Below, one piece after another: positions 8,361-16,329 of a stretch of 64,000 bases of DNA. The translations under genes were made by a program, and so were the position numbers. Under the pieces are notes generated by a model. The model made no database searches, was not told the DNA's origin, and saw nothing but the letters and a program-made list of their open reading frames with translations. The stretch comes from Mycobacterium sp. (GTDB lineage: Bacteria; Actinomycetota; Actinomycetes; Mycobacteriales; Mycobacteriaceae): contig JAOPVX010000314.1 in NCBI GenBank assembly GCA_025965975.1, positions 1-64,000 on the forward strand, given 5' to 3'. Within the stretch, counting starts at the first letter, position 1, and each line of letters opens with the position of its first letter.

Positions 8361-8563
8361 ATATGGTCAGCATCGTGATCGAGCAAGTCGCCCGATCGGT
8401 GCGGACCGGATTCGAAGCTCGCCACCTCTCAATGTTGTGTTTTAAGAAGATTTTCCGTGACTACGACGCTTTGCGCCCACCGCTCGACACTGTCGGGATA
8501 CGCCCAAGGGTGCCGAGTCAACCCAGTTTTCAGACCGGATTTGGCTTGGAATGTCAAAGTGAG

Positions 8564-8586
8564 TGCGTAGACCATGCCTCTACGCA
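8564..8586. promoter_or_regulatory. Inverted repeat upstream of the alpha/beta hydrolase
   Basis: TGCGTAGA and TCTACGCA form perfect 8-bp arms around a 7-bp spacer, ending 21 bp before the ATG at 8608. The sequence differs from the HxlR-type site, so another regulator or an mRNA hairpin over the leader is possible. Confidence 0.45.
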
Positions 8587-8607
8587 TGAAGAATCGAAGG
8601 AGCCCTC

Positions 8608-9396
8608 ATGTCCAATCAACCCGTCGTCTTCATCCACGGTCTGTGGATCCACTCCGCCGCCTGGGAGCCCTGGGTCGCGCTCTACCGTGACGCCGGCTAC
8701 GAGCCCCTGACTCCGGGCTGGCCGGGCGACGGCGCCACCGTGGAAGCCACTCGGCGCGATGCATCCGCGGTCGCCGGCTACGGCCTGGCTGACATCGCCG
8801 AGCACTACACGAAGATCATCGTCGACCTCCCGTCGCGCCCCGTCGTGGTTGGCCACTCCTTCGGGGGATTGATCGCCCAGCAACTCCTGGCCAGCGGCCT
8901 GGCTAGTCACGCGGTCGCGATCGACCCGGGACCCCCGAAGGGTGTCACCAAGGTGCCGCTGAGTCAGATTCGAGCGGCTCTGCCCGTCTTGCGGAAGAAG
9001 TCCAACCGTGAGGCCGCGGTCACGTTGACCGAGCGCCAGTTCCGGTACAGCTTCGCCAACGCCCTCTCCAAAGATGAAGCGCGCGAGCTCGTTCGACGCT
9101 GGAGCATTCCCGGGCCCGGCAAGCCACTGTTCGAAGCCACCTCCGCCAAGAAGGACCCGAACTCACCGGCCGCGGTGGACACCGCGACCAGCGATCGCGG
9201 ACCACTGCTGATCACCGGCGGCGCCAAGGACCACCAAGTGCCCGAGGCGGTCACGCGTGCGGCCTACCAGCTCTACGCCGGTTCGCGGGCGATCACCGAC
9301 TACCACGTGTTCCCCGACCGCGGCCACTCGCTGGTCTTCGATTCTGGCTGGCGCGAAGTCGCCGACTACACCTTGGCCTGGCTGGGCCGGCACTGA
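8608..9396 (+). CDS. Alpha/beta-fold hydrolase
   Basis: The 262 residues show the fold: VFIHGLWIHS (oxyanion loop, about 7-16), VVVGHSFGGLIAQ with nucleophile Ser (about 89-101), and a C-terminal FPDRGHSLVFD supplying the catalytic His; the Asp is likely in LLITGGAKDHQVP. Cytosolic, no signal peptide. GAAGGAG precedes the ATG by 7 bases. Substrate unknown; relatives include haloperoxidase-like and ester hydrolases. It diverges from the crotonase operon and is followed by hxlR on the same strand, so it probably belongs to the same stress or detoxification set. Confidence 0.8.
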   Translation: MSNQPVVFIHGLWIHSAAWEPWVALYRDAGYEPLTPGWPGDGATVEATRRDASAVAGYGLADIAEHYTKIIVDLPSRPVVVGHSFGGLIAQQLLASGLASHAVAIDPGPPKGVTKVPLSQIRAALPVLRKKSNREAAVTLTERQFRYSFANALSKDEARELVRRWSIPGPGKPLFEATSAKKDPNSPAAVDTATSDRGPLLITGGAKDHQVPEAVTRAAYQLYAGSRAITDYHVFPDRGHSLVFDSGWREVADYTLAWLGRH

Positions 9397-9446
9397 ACCA
9401 CGCCGTGCTCACCGAGTTGTGTGTGTGATCGAGTCGGGCAACAGAT

Positions 9447-9479
9447 CCCACCTGACTTGAATTATCCAAGTCAGGTGGG
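9447..9479. promoter_or_regulatory. Perfect 13-bp inverted repeat upstream of hxlR (autoregulatory operator)
   Basis: CCCACCTGACTTG and CAAGTCAGGTGGG flank a 7-bp spacer (AATTATC), ending 13 bp before the GTG start at 9493. The size and position fit a dimeric winged-helix operator that would block its own promoter. A related site stands before the crotonase gene. Confidence 0.7.
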
Positions 9480-9492
9480 TACGCTCAGTTAA

Positions 9493-9942
9493 GTGGCAAC
9501 GAAGAGCGTCGACGACTGGAAATGCTCAGTCGCGCGGAGCATGACGGTCCTCGGTGAACGCTGGACGATATTGATCCTGCGCGAGGCGCTGCTCGGTACG
9601 ACACGATTCGTCGACTTCGAACGCAATCTCGGCCTGCCCCCCGACCGGCTCGCCGATCGCCTGGCCACCCTCGTCGACTACGGCGTCATGACCAAGGAGT
9701 CCTACCAGGAACCCGGCCAGCGCCGGCGCCCCTCCTACCACCTGACGCCCGCCGGCCGCGACCTACACGTCCTGATCGGCGTGCTCCAACAATGGGGCGA
9801 CCAACACCTCCCCCGCCCCGAGGGCCCCACCATGGTCCGCAAGGCGCGGCGCACCGCGCGCCCCGTCCACGTCGCCTTCATCGACGACCTCGGCTACGAG
9901 GTCCCCGCCGACGACGTAGCCACTATCCCCACCGGAAATTGA
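9493..9942 (+). CDS. HxlR-family transcriptional regulator
   Basis: The 149-residue protein opens with CSVARSMTVLGERWTILILREALLG, the HxlR signature, with a Cys at about residue 11. The winged helix follows (FVDFERNLGLPPDRLADRLATLVDYGVM), then SYHLTPAGRDLH. HxlR proteins bind as dimers and often sense thiol-reactive electrophiles or aldehydes through an N-terminal Cys. GTG start at 9493, preceded directly by the 13-bp inverted repeat; no strong ribosome site is visible. Neighbouring OsmC, hydrolase and crotonase genes support a role in reactive-carbonyl or peroxide response (inference). Confidence 0.85.
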   Translation: MATKSVDDWKCSVARSMTVLGERWTILILREALLGTTRFVDFERNLGLPPDRLADRLATLVDYGVMTKESYQEPGQRRRPSYHLTPAGRDLHVLIGVLQQWGDQHLPRPEGPTMVRKARRTARPVHVAFIDDLGYEVPADDVATIPTGN

Positions 9943-10168
9943 GTCAGACCTGACCGTTCGCCAAAACTCACGGCAGGCGACGAACGAACTGGCACAACAG
10001 CATTGACCCTCTCAGGATACCGCCAGATGGCGAGAGCCGACATCAGCGGCAGCGGGCCCCGCCCACACAGCACTCCGACGAGGTCCTTCCCAGTACTCCC
10101 ACCCAATCTCCTCCTCGATCGAGAAGGCCTGAAATCATCGCCGCGAATATCTAGGCACGCTAATCACA

Positions 10169-10370
10169 TTCTCATCTTCATGGCGGATCCGCCACTCCTC
10201 CGCCATTACTGTGAGAACTCCGCCATCTTGAATGAGAACCGACATTGTTTGTAGGTTCTCGAACTGCGTGGCGGATGGCGATACCTCTACCTGCGGGTTT
10301 GCAGAATTCTCATCAAAATGGCGGACGGCCTTTTCTCATCTTCGTGGCGAATCCAAGAACCGTACGGTCG
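10169..10370 (+). repeat. Dispersed 19-bp-motif element, copy C (complete)
   Basis: Six units are in the same order as copy B: direct at 10169-10187, inverted at 10200-10217 and 10220-10238, direct 20-bp variant at 10256-10275, and direct at 10307-10325 and 10333-10351. The tail is GAACCGTACGGTCG. With copy B it brackets the SDR-OsmC-crotonase-hydrolase-hxlR block. The remaining parts of 9943-10662 contain no gene I can support. Confidence 0.9.
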
Positions 10371-10662
10371 TGCACAACTCGACTGCAAGACCGAGGCGTT
10401 CCTGCTTGGTAATGACCGCTCGGTCCACGGCGTCTCGGGCCGGAGGACGAGACTTGAAATCACTGGGTTATGAGCGAACCGGTCACAGTCTCGCCCGGCG
10501 CGTTTCATCCTATACCTCCATTTCAGAGGCATTCTGTCGAGTTGCGTGGAGTTCGAAGCGTTGGTTGTTGCAGTACACCTGCCACCGTCACTCGACCCGG
10601 ATGGGCAAGCGGGCTGGGGCAGCCGACGCGCGGAATGCGCCGAAAAATAGTCCTCAAAAATG

Positions 10663-10693
10663 TGTCCCCAGTCACGGGGGGTCGTGCTCCTAC
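10663..10693 (+). promoter_or_regulatory. Candidate ECF promoter, TGTCCC-N18-CTCCTAC
   Basis: TGTCCC at 10663-10668 and CTCCTAC at 10687-10693 are separated by exactly 18 bases. The same two blocks with the same spacing precede the other His-rich gene at 12802-12832. The similarity continues downstream (GGCCCACCCNGGGC, then GGAGCAC before the start). A -35/-10 pair read by the sigma factor encoded between them is the simplest explanation (inference). Confidence 0.6.
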
Positions 10694-10746
10694 ACATGAC
10701 AGGGCCCACCCGGGGCCGCTGCAACACCAGATGAGGAGCACTAGAG

Positions 10747-11028
10747 ATGAGCACTAACTACACCACCGAGCTGATCGCATCGGCGAAACGGCAGTCCATC
10801 GGCAAGCGTGCCGCGATGGCGGCGCTGCTGTCCGGCGGTATGGCACTGGCCGGATTGGGGCTGACGTCGGGTACCGCGCAGGCCCAGCCCGCCCCTGCGC
10901 CGCAGCACTATGGGTACGACTACGAGTACTGCTCGTGGGCCTTCTGGGACTGGGATCACTGCCACTTCTACTTCGACCAGTACGACTGGGACCACCACGA
11001 GCACCACGACCACGAGCACAACCACTGA
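10747..11028 (+). CDS. Small secreted protein with aromatic and His/Asp-rich tail
   Basis: The 93-residue product begins MSTN. A hydrophobic stretch (AAMAALLSGGMALAGLGL) ends at AQA (about residue 46), so it is exported. The mature 47 residues are extreme: YGYDYEYC and WDWDHC give two Cys ten apart, and the end is DWDHHEHHDHEHNH. The tail looks able to bind Zn, Ni or Cu ions. ATG at 10747, with GAGGAGCAC about 8 bases upstream. It is the first of three genes that include an ECF sigma factor and a second His-tailed protein. I do not recognise the family. Confidence 0.7.
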   Translation: MSTNYTTELIASAKRQSIGKRAAMAALLSGGMALAGLGLTSGTAQAQPAPAPQHYGYDYEYCSWAFWDWDHCHFYFDQYDWDHHEHHDHEHNH

Positions 11029-11109
11029 CTGGTAGTGGCGACAAACCGCCTTCGCGGCCAAGCCCTCAGCTTGCCCCGAAGCCTGCGGCGGCAAGTTGTC
11101 GACCCGCAG

Positions 11110-11137
11110 CCGGACCCGGGTGTCGATCCGGGTCCGG
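11110..11137 (+). terminator. Hairpin after the His-rich gene
   Basis: Perfect 10-bp arms CCGGACCCGG and CCGGGTCCGG surround an 8-base loop, 82 bp after the stop. There is no T-run, as is usual for mycobacterial terminators. A second short palindrome (GCCGATG...CATCGGC, 11180-11199) lies between it and the sigma gene and may be an operator. Confidence 0.5.
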
Positions 11138-11268
11138 ACTGCGCCCGGTCCACGCCTTTGAATAGTCAAATCTGCCAACGCCGATGCACATTCATCGGCA
11201 CATCTGTTTGCCCTCGTCGGACTACCATCACGGGGTACCGACGATCGATCGGTATGGGGGCCCATCTC

Positions 11269-12735
11269 ATGACCGCAGTGCCCGACTGGGACATCGCCAG
11301 TGACGCCGAGTTGGTTGGCGCCGCGCTGACCGGTGACCGCGGAGCGTTCGCGGGCATCTACGACCGCTATGCCGAACGATTGCACGACTTCTGCGTGGGC
11401 ATGGTCCGAGATCGCGACGCCGCCGCGGACTGCGTCCAGGATGTGTTCTGCACCGCGGCAACAACCTTGAACCAATTGCGCGAACCCGAAAAGCTGCGGC
11501 CCTGGCTGTACGCGATCGCACGCAACGAAGCGCTGCGCCGCATCCGGCAACGTCGCCGCGAAGAACCGTCCGACGAACTGCCCGACGCGGCATCCCGCGA
11601 TGCCGGACCGGACACGCTGGCAGCCCGCAACGAACTGGCCAATCTGATCGCCGAAGCGGCCGGCGGGCTGTCCGACCGTGACCGTTCGGTGCTGGAGTTG
11701 GGTTACCGCCACGGACTGGAGGGCCCCGAACTCGCCAACGCCCTCGGGGTCAGCACCGCCAACGCCAAGAAAATGGTGCAACGGCTACGCGACACTATGG
11801 AACGATCCCTGGGCGCGCTGCTCGTCGCCCGCCGCGGCCAAACCAGTGGGAACAGATGCGTCGAGCTGTGCGCAATTCTCGAGGGCTGGGACGGAACCTT
11901 CAATATCCTGATGCGCAAGCGCATCGCCCGTCATATCGAAACCTGCCCCACTTGCGAGCAGGACCGTCGGCGGATGGTCAACCCGGTCGCGCTGCTCGGT
12001 GGCGCGCCGGTGTTCATCCCCGCACCCGCATGGCTACGCGACCACACGCTGAGTCAGGTTCAGCTGACGTCCGCTGGCACGAATTTGAGCAACGCCAACC
12101 CCAACGCACCCACGCAGGCGCGACCCTCGCTGCCGGACGCTCCCAGTGAGCGATTGAGCATCGCCGCGGTCGACGGACATGAGGCGGGGGCCGAGGAGGA
12201 AGGCGGCGTCGACGCCCAGCCCGTCGGCCGGGTGGTGCTGATCATGTCGCTGCTGATTGGAATTCCACTGATCGCCTTGGGACTGACTATCGCCTGGCAG
12301 TATGAATCCAACGCTCCCGTCAGCCCGATCGGGGTGACCGGCACTGTTCCCCCGCCGTCCAGTCGCGCACCCGCCGGCGCGGCAACCACAACCAACCCGG
12401 CCCCGCAGCCACCCGGTCCGACCACTTTCGCGACGGTTCCCGCCAGGCCGACGACGCCGCGTCCAGCGCCGCCAATTCCGCCGACGCAACAGTCGCCGCC
12501 ATCCCAGCCGCCGGCCCCGCCAACCGCGTACGAGCCGCCGCCACCGCCTCTGCGACATCGGCCGCCCATCACCGAAGAACCCCCGCCGTCCAGCGAGGCG
12601 CCCCCACCACCGGTCATTACCGATCAGCCCACACCGTCGAGCGGGATGCCTGTGCCGCCGGGGCGGCGACCCCCGGTCATAGTGGGTCCGGTCACGCCGG
12701 CGCCGGTGACGACAACGGGCCCTGTAATCGGGTAG
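11269..12735 (+). CDS. ECF sigma factor fused to a zinc anti-sigma motif, membrane helix and Pro-rich external tail
   Basis: 488 residues from ATG 11269, which has TGGGGG 8 bases upstream (an alternative ATG is at 11254). Region 2 is about 15-90 (DAAADCVQDVF, LRPWLYAIARNEALRRIR) and region 4 about 125-185 (LSDRDRSVLELGYRHGL, ELANALGVSTANAKKMVQR). RHIETCPTC (about 221-229) gives His-x3-Cys-x2-Cys, the ZAS anti-sigma motif. A transmembrane helix spans about 321-343 (RVVLIMSLLIGIPLIALGL), followed by about 140 external residues rich in Pro/Thr. The sigma factor is thus tethered to the membrane with its own inhibitor, similar in plan to ECF groups with C-terminal extensions. It probably needs proteolytic release or a conformational signal, and no separate anti-sigma gene is present. 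Confidence 0.8.
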   Translation: MTAVPDWDIASDAELVGAALTGDRGAFAGIYDRYAERLHDFCVGMVRDRDAAADCVQDVFCTAATTLNQLREPEKLRPWLYAIARNEALRRIRQRRREEPSDELPDAASRDAGPDTLAARNELANLIAEAAGGLSDRDRSVLELGYRHGLEGPELANALGVSTANAKKMVQRLRDTMERSLGALLVARRGQTSGNRCVELCAILEGWDGTFNILMRKRIARHIETCPTCEQDRRRMVNPVALLGGAPVFIPAPAWLRDHTLSQVQLTSAGTNLSNANPNAPTQARPSLPDAPSERLSIAAVDGHEAGAEEEGGVDAQPVGRVVLIMSLLIGIPLIALGLTIAWQYESNAPVSPIGVTGTVPPPSSRAPAGAATTTNPAPQPPGPTTFATVPARPTTPRPAPPIPPTQQSPPSQPPAPPTAYEPPPPPLRHRPPITEEPPPSSEAPPPPVITDQPTPSSGMPVPPGRRPPVIVGPVTPAPVTTTGPVIG

Positions 12736-12801
12736 CCCCGACTGTCGGAGTGTCTTGTGGCGGCTACTCCCGAATCTGAAAAAAGAAAGTTCTCCAAAAG
12801 T

Positions 12802-12832
12802 TGTCCCGATGCGTACGCGTCGCTGCTCCTAC
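12802..12832 (+). promoter_or_regulatory. Second copy of the TGTCCC-N18-CTCCTAC promoter
   Basis: TGTCCC at 12802-12807 and CTCCTAC at 12826-12832 have the same 18-base spacing as upstream of the first His-rich gene. The start codon is 49 bases further on (53 in the first copy), and a shared GGCCCACCCNGGGC and GGAGCAC leader follows. Confidence 0.6.
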
Positions 12833-12881
12833 CTGTAAGAGCGGCCCACCCAGGGCGGCGAGCACGACACAGGAGCACGCC

Positions 12882-13493
12882 ATGTCCACCAACATCACCG
12901 CCACACTGCCGAACCTGGCGTTCTCTTCTGACGTGGCCACCGGACCCCTCCCTGCGGCGCCGACAATGCCGATCGGTGCCCTGGCCTGGTCAGCAGAAGA
13001 ACCCGTCGACCAGCCCCGCACGCCGGCCCCCGTTATCTCGACGAGGAAGCCGCGACCCACCCGAACCACCCGCGCAGCGTTCGCCGCGATGCTGTTCGGC
13101 GCGGTCACTGTGGGTGCCGCGCTGGGTGCAGTCGCGCTCGGTGGCAACGACTCGCCTTCGACACCCCCGGCCGTGGTCGACCGTACCGAATCGGCTCCGT
13201 CCATCCCGCCGGTTCCTGCCCCGACGCCGACCGTCAGCCAGGCCGTCGTCCCGGCCGGTGCCGCTGAGGTCACGATCCCAGCCGTCGCCCTGCCGAAGAT
13301 CGTTGTTCCCACGCATCAGGTCGCCTTGCCGCCTGATAGCGCACCTGACACCAGCATCATCGTCGGCTACCCGGTGTACAACGGCGGCGACCCAGCGAAG
13401 CCCACGGAGCACCACGACTGGGACCACCACGACCGCGACCACCACGACCGCGACCACCAAGACCACCAAGACCACCAAGACCAAAAACACTGA
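12882..13493 (+). CDS. Membrane-anchored protein with His/Asp-repeat C-terminal tail
   Basis: 203 residues from ATG 12882 (CAGGAGCAC upstream), again beginning MSTN. The N-terminal 65 residues are cytosolic, followed by a transmembrane helix (AAFAAMLFGAVTVGAALGAVALG). A Pro/Val-rich external linker comes next, then a tail made of WDHHDRDHHDRDHQDHQD repeats. The tail resembles that of the secreted protein 1.9 kb upstream, and the two genes share promoter and leader sequence. Together with the intervening sigma factor this looks like a small envelope metal or stress module (inference). I know of no function for the family. Confidence 0.7.
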   Translation: MSTNITATLPNLAFSSDVATGPLPAAPTMPIGALAWSAEEPVDQPRTPAPVISTRKPRPTRTTRAAFAAMLFGAVTVGAALGAVALGGNDSPSTPPAVVDRTESAPSIPPVPAPTPTVSQAVVPAGAAEVTIPAVALPKIVVPTHQVALPPDSAPDTSIIVGYPVYNGGDPAKPTEHHDWDHHDRDHHDRDHQDHQDHQDQKH

Positions 13494-13898
13494 TCACCAA
13501 TCCGCGGAACCACCCCTCCCCCTACCCGGCCAGTACGGTAAGCAGCAGGTCGGGCAGGCGATGCGGACGACGCGATGGGGCCAGGTCAAGGTGGACTGGC
13601 CTCCGTTGGTTGGCCCAGTAAACTGGGTCAGGTCAACACCCCCGCGATGCACGGGCCGCTCAGCATTCCGATGGTGCTCAACAACTCGTAGCCGAAGCTG
13701 TTTCACCCTGAGAGAGTCTCACTCCCCGGCGTGCAGTCGCCGGCAGATTGTTCGTTCTACGACAGATAAATTGCGCGAAATGCGGGGATGTTCGGTCAAT
13801 GTATCTGTCGCATCGCAGGTAGAGCCTTTCTCTGCGACACCGACCTCCCGCGTTCTCACCTGTACGCAGTCGAACCCACTCCTGCTCATCGCCTGTGT
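13494..13898. other. Gap without a supported gene
   Basis: A plus-strand stretch ending near 13691 reads VNTPAMHGPLSIPMVLNNS before a stop. It may be the 3' scrap of a lost gene, but no start or domain supports it. Nothing else is seen. Confidence 0.4.
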
Positions 13899-14633
13899 TC
13901 ACGATCGTGGTTTTGCTGCGCCAGCCGGTCGGAAGCCTTCGGCGGCAAGCCACGCTCGGGCCCGCCCGCGCTGGCGCTCATTGGATAGCTGGTAGTAGCG
14001 CTCTAGCTCCTGGGGCCAGCGTGAGAGCACATCTTTGAATCGACGGAAGGCGCCTGTCCCGGTGATCGCAATCTGCAGACGGTCAACGATTGCAGGATCT
14101 TCCATCGTGGCTATGAACAGTTCCATATCCCGGTAGCCCTCGCGTGAGCCTTCGTGCGCCACGTGGAGCCAGCGGTCCTCGTCGTCCTGGTCTCCGTCAT
14201 CCTCGTCGCACTCCATGCTCTGTGGCCAGCATTCGCCGGACCTTAGGTCGATGCGGCCGCCGCCGCAGAGCGGATCGTCTTCTAGTAGCGAAGCCAGCTC
14301 CTCGAGATCGACTGGGAGTGAGCGAAGTAGCGGCGTGGGGCCCTGGCCCAGGGCCGCCTGGAGCTGGTCGGCCAAGTCCTCGTCCCCATCCCAGCATCGT
14401 TCCCGCAGCGCCGCCGCGCATTGTGCGGCCAGTTCGACCGCTCCCTCTACATCCTGGGTGACGGCGTCCAGCAGGCCATCGCCTGCTAGCTGCAGCACCT
14501 CCCCGGTCAGCCGTCCGCACACCACGCCCACCACGGACCCGTCACCGTTGTAAACCGCACTGCGTAGCGCCTTGACAGCCTCGGCGTCCCACTGGCTCAC
14601 AAGGCAACCGTAATCAGCGGCCAAAGAACCCAT
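13899..14633 (-). CDS. UPF0158-family protein
   Basis: The C-terminal 130 of 244 residues match UPF0158: GGGRIDLRSGECWP, WLHVAHEGSREGYRDMELFIATMEDP, GTGAFRRFKDVLSRWP and LSNERQRGRARAWL. The N-terminal half is an extra Ala/Leu/Asp-rich helical region. The molecular role of the family is not established. In-frame coding-like sequence (DGDDAIQAALGLEL) continues upstream of the first ATG at 14633 to a TAG at 14685-14687, which is the stop codon of the preceding small gene. The true start may therefore be a rare codon, or the N-terminus has been trimmed. Confidence 0.75.
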   Translation of the reverse strand: MGSLAADYGCLVSQWDAEAVKALRSAVYNGDGSVVGVVCGRLTGEVLQLAGDGLLDAVTQDVEGAVELAAQCAAALRERCWDGDEDLADQLQAALGQGPTPLLRSLPVDLEELASLLEDDPLCGGGRIDLRSGECWPQSMECDEDDGDQDDEDRWLHVAHEGSREGYRDMELFIATMEDPAIVDRLQIAITGTGAFRRFKDVLSRWPQELERYYQLSNERQRGRARAWLAAEGFRPAGAAKPRS

Positions 14634-14684
14634 AAGTTCGAGTCCCAGTGCGGCCTGGATGGCATCGTCACCGTCGCGGCCGAA

Positions 14685-14813
14685 CTAGTCGCTGGCCAAG
14701 AGCGGCTCGGCTTCCTTGATGGTGAGCGGCACACTACCGACGCTCAGTGTCCCCGCCCCGGCCTTGGTCACCAGAACCTCGGCGCCCGTCGTGTCGACAT
14801 AGCGCTTGCCCAT
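14685..14813 (-). CDS. 42-residue protein resembling a desulfoferrodoxin/rubredoxin-like module without its cysteines
   Basis: The product MGKRYVDTTGAEVLVTK...GTLSVG...PLTIKEAEPLLASD follows the wording of the small MGKRYVCxxCGxEVLVTKxGxGTLxCCGxPM proteins, but every metal-binding Cys is replaced. Such Cys-less versions occur in actinobacteria as far as I remember. It cannot bind iron in the usual way and its function is unknown. It is in the same frame as the downstream UPF0158 gene, separated by one TAG and 51 bases, so the two are probably co-transcribed. A longer start (GTG 14879) would add 22 residues. Confidence 0.5.
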   Translation of the reverse strand: MGKRYVDTTGAEVLVTKAGAGTLSVGSVPLTIKEAEPLLASD

Positions 14814-15280
14814 CAGGCTGCCGCCAAGCAACCCCAGATCCGCCGTCGGAATGTGCTTGAACAGCCTGAGCGAGCCCACGGCCGGAAGTGGCCTATGGCC
14901 TCCTGCTCACAAGCTCCGTTGATGAACTTCGGGTTCTGACAACAAGGTTCGCCGATAACTTCGCCATACGTCAGCGAGGGTGTTATTGCGCCGTGCTGCA
15001 ACGGTTTCGCGTTCACCGCGTGATGAATAATATGTATTATCCATCACGAATTGCTCCGTTTCATCAGATGAATCACGGATACGGCGCCCCTTGCGGCCGG
15101 CGGCCACCTTGCTCTGGTGACGGAAAACTGTTGCCGATCTGTGGATTTGGACTCATTTGCCGTCTGTCCAGGGTTGCCCGCCCGTCGCGTGCTGCCGACA
15201 CGCCGGGGCGAATTGTGTGGAAGGCGATGCACCTACCTGCAGGGACAAGGAAGTGATTCACTGGATGATTCAATGATGCA
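14814..15280. other. Gap of about 470 bp without a supported gene
   Basis: Mixed sequence of lower GC around 15000-15070, including an AATAATATGTATTATC palindrome-like stretch near 15026-15042. No supported coding region; the base composition suggests foreign DNA. Confidence 0.4.
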
Positions 15281-15439
15281 TTGGATGAGACGGGTCTAGA
15301 GGCCGTTGTTCCCGTCGATAAGAGCGGTCGGGTGCGCCTGGTCGGCTCGGTTCCCGTATTGCATCCGGAGGCCCAGACCGTCTACGAGATGCTCGAGGGT
15401 TGGCGCAATCAGCAACTGTGTCGCAAACTTGGATCATGA
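15281..15439 (+). pseudogene. Tyrosine recombinase/integrase, N-terminal fragment
   Basis: The short frame reads VVPVDKSGRVRLV, then HPEAQTVYEMLEGWRNQQL and a stop after RKLGS. EAQTVxEMLEGWRNQQLxRxL matches the start of the SAM-like core-binding domain of actinobacterial phage-type integrases. The catalytic domain is absent, so this is a remnant of a lost mobile element. Start TTG at 15281 is nominal. Confidence 0.55.
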
Positions 15440-15872
15440 CACGATCGCGGGGCGCTGCTTGATTTGCTCGCCGCGATGAGACGATGCCACATCAGACCAG
15501 CAACGAACTCGCCTGCCCATGTGAGCTCTCGAACTCACCATGCCTGCACCTAACAGCCGAGTCAGACTCAGCCGTGTTCACTTCCACCCCGGACGGGTCG
15601 AATGCCCGTACCACCCTGCAAATACGGCGGATTCGAATATGGAGGGTTACCGGTATCCGATGCGTGTCGCGCCGTTTCACCGGTGCGCCGCATACCGGCG
15701 GGCGATGCGTCTGGAGTTGGCTTTCTTCGATGCGGCACTCCACTCCGGCTGAGCACCAGGCCGGCGCGCTACCTTGGGCCAGGGTCAGACCACCACGTCG
15801 TGCTCATCGACGATTCGTTCGACAATGTGCACGTTCTGGTCCCGACGACCTGACCCCATCGGTGGGCGTGCG
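15440..15872. other. Gap without a supported gene
   Basis: A plus-strand frame ending at 15752 closes with LELAFFDAALHSG, faintly like the C-terminus of TenA-type proteins, but upstream sequence gives no support. The rest shows no gene and no clear signal. Confidence 0.4.
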
Positions 15873-16286
15873 CTACGCCTCGTGGTCGACGATGTGGACG
15901 GCCGCCTCTTCGGCCGAGGCGGCGCCCCCGTCGATACCGACGTCACGCGCCAGCAGGTCTGATTCGTCGTCCTCGTCAACCCCCTCGTCGGGCGCGACGA
16001 GTCGGCCCGCGCGGCGGTCGCCCGCCTCTTCGTCTTCGGTGAAATCGGAGCCGGGGTCTTCGTCATCGCCGATCTGCATGGCCGGATCAGGCTCCTCCTC
16101 GGAGAGAAGTTCATCCAGGCTTTCGTGGTCTCGGGGTTCCTTCCACTTCTCCGGAGGCGAATAGCCCTCGTCCAGGATGTCGTCGACTCCCCGGTTGACG
16201 AGGGTGTCCTCCTGGGGAAGCTGATCGTCGTCATCGATGCTGTACTGGCCCGCCGACTCTTCGGGGGTCTCGGGGCTGTTCATCAT
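15873..16286 (-). CDS. DUF5709-family acidic protein
   Basis: 137 residues, strongly acidic and without hydrophobic segments, so cytosolic and probably largely disordered. Family landmarks are visible: EGYSPPEKW (about 41-49), SLDELLSEEEPDP, GRLVAPDEG and DVGIDGGAASAEEAAVH at the end. DUF5709 proteins are common in actinobacteria and their function is unknown. Start ATG at 16286; the next Met codon directly follows. The gene stands alone between a remnant-rich region and the aldo/keto reductase. Confidence 0.75.
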   Translation of the reverse strand: MMNSPETPEESAGQYSIDDDDQLPQEDTLVNRGVDDILDEGYSPPEKWKEPRDHESLDELLSEEEPDPAMQIGDDEDPGSDFTEDEEAGDRRAGRLVAPDEGVDEDDESDLLARDVGIDGGAASAEEAAVHIVDHEA

Positions 16287-16329
16287 TCAACGATGTCACA
16301 TCGCGCACGCAGTACCCGGCTGAGATAAG

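Noticed and set aside
15540..15752. Possible TenA/thiaminase C-terminal fragment
   Set aside because: Similarity is limited to about ten residues at the end of the frame; could be chance.
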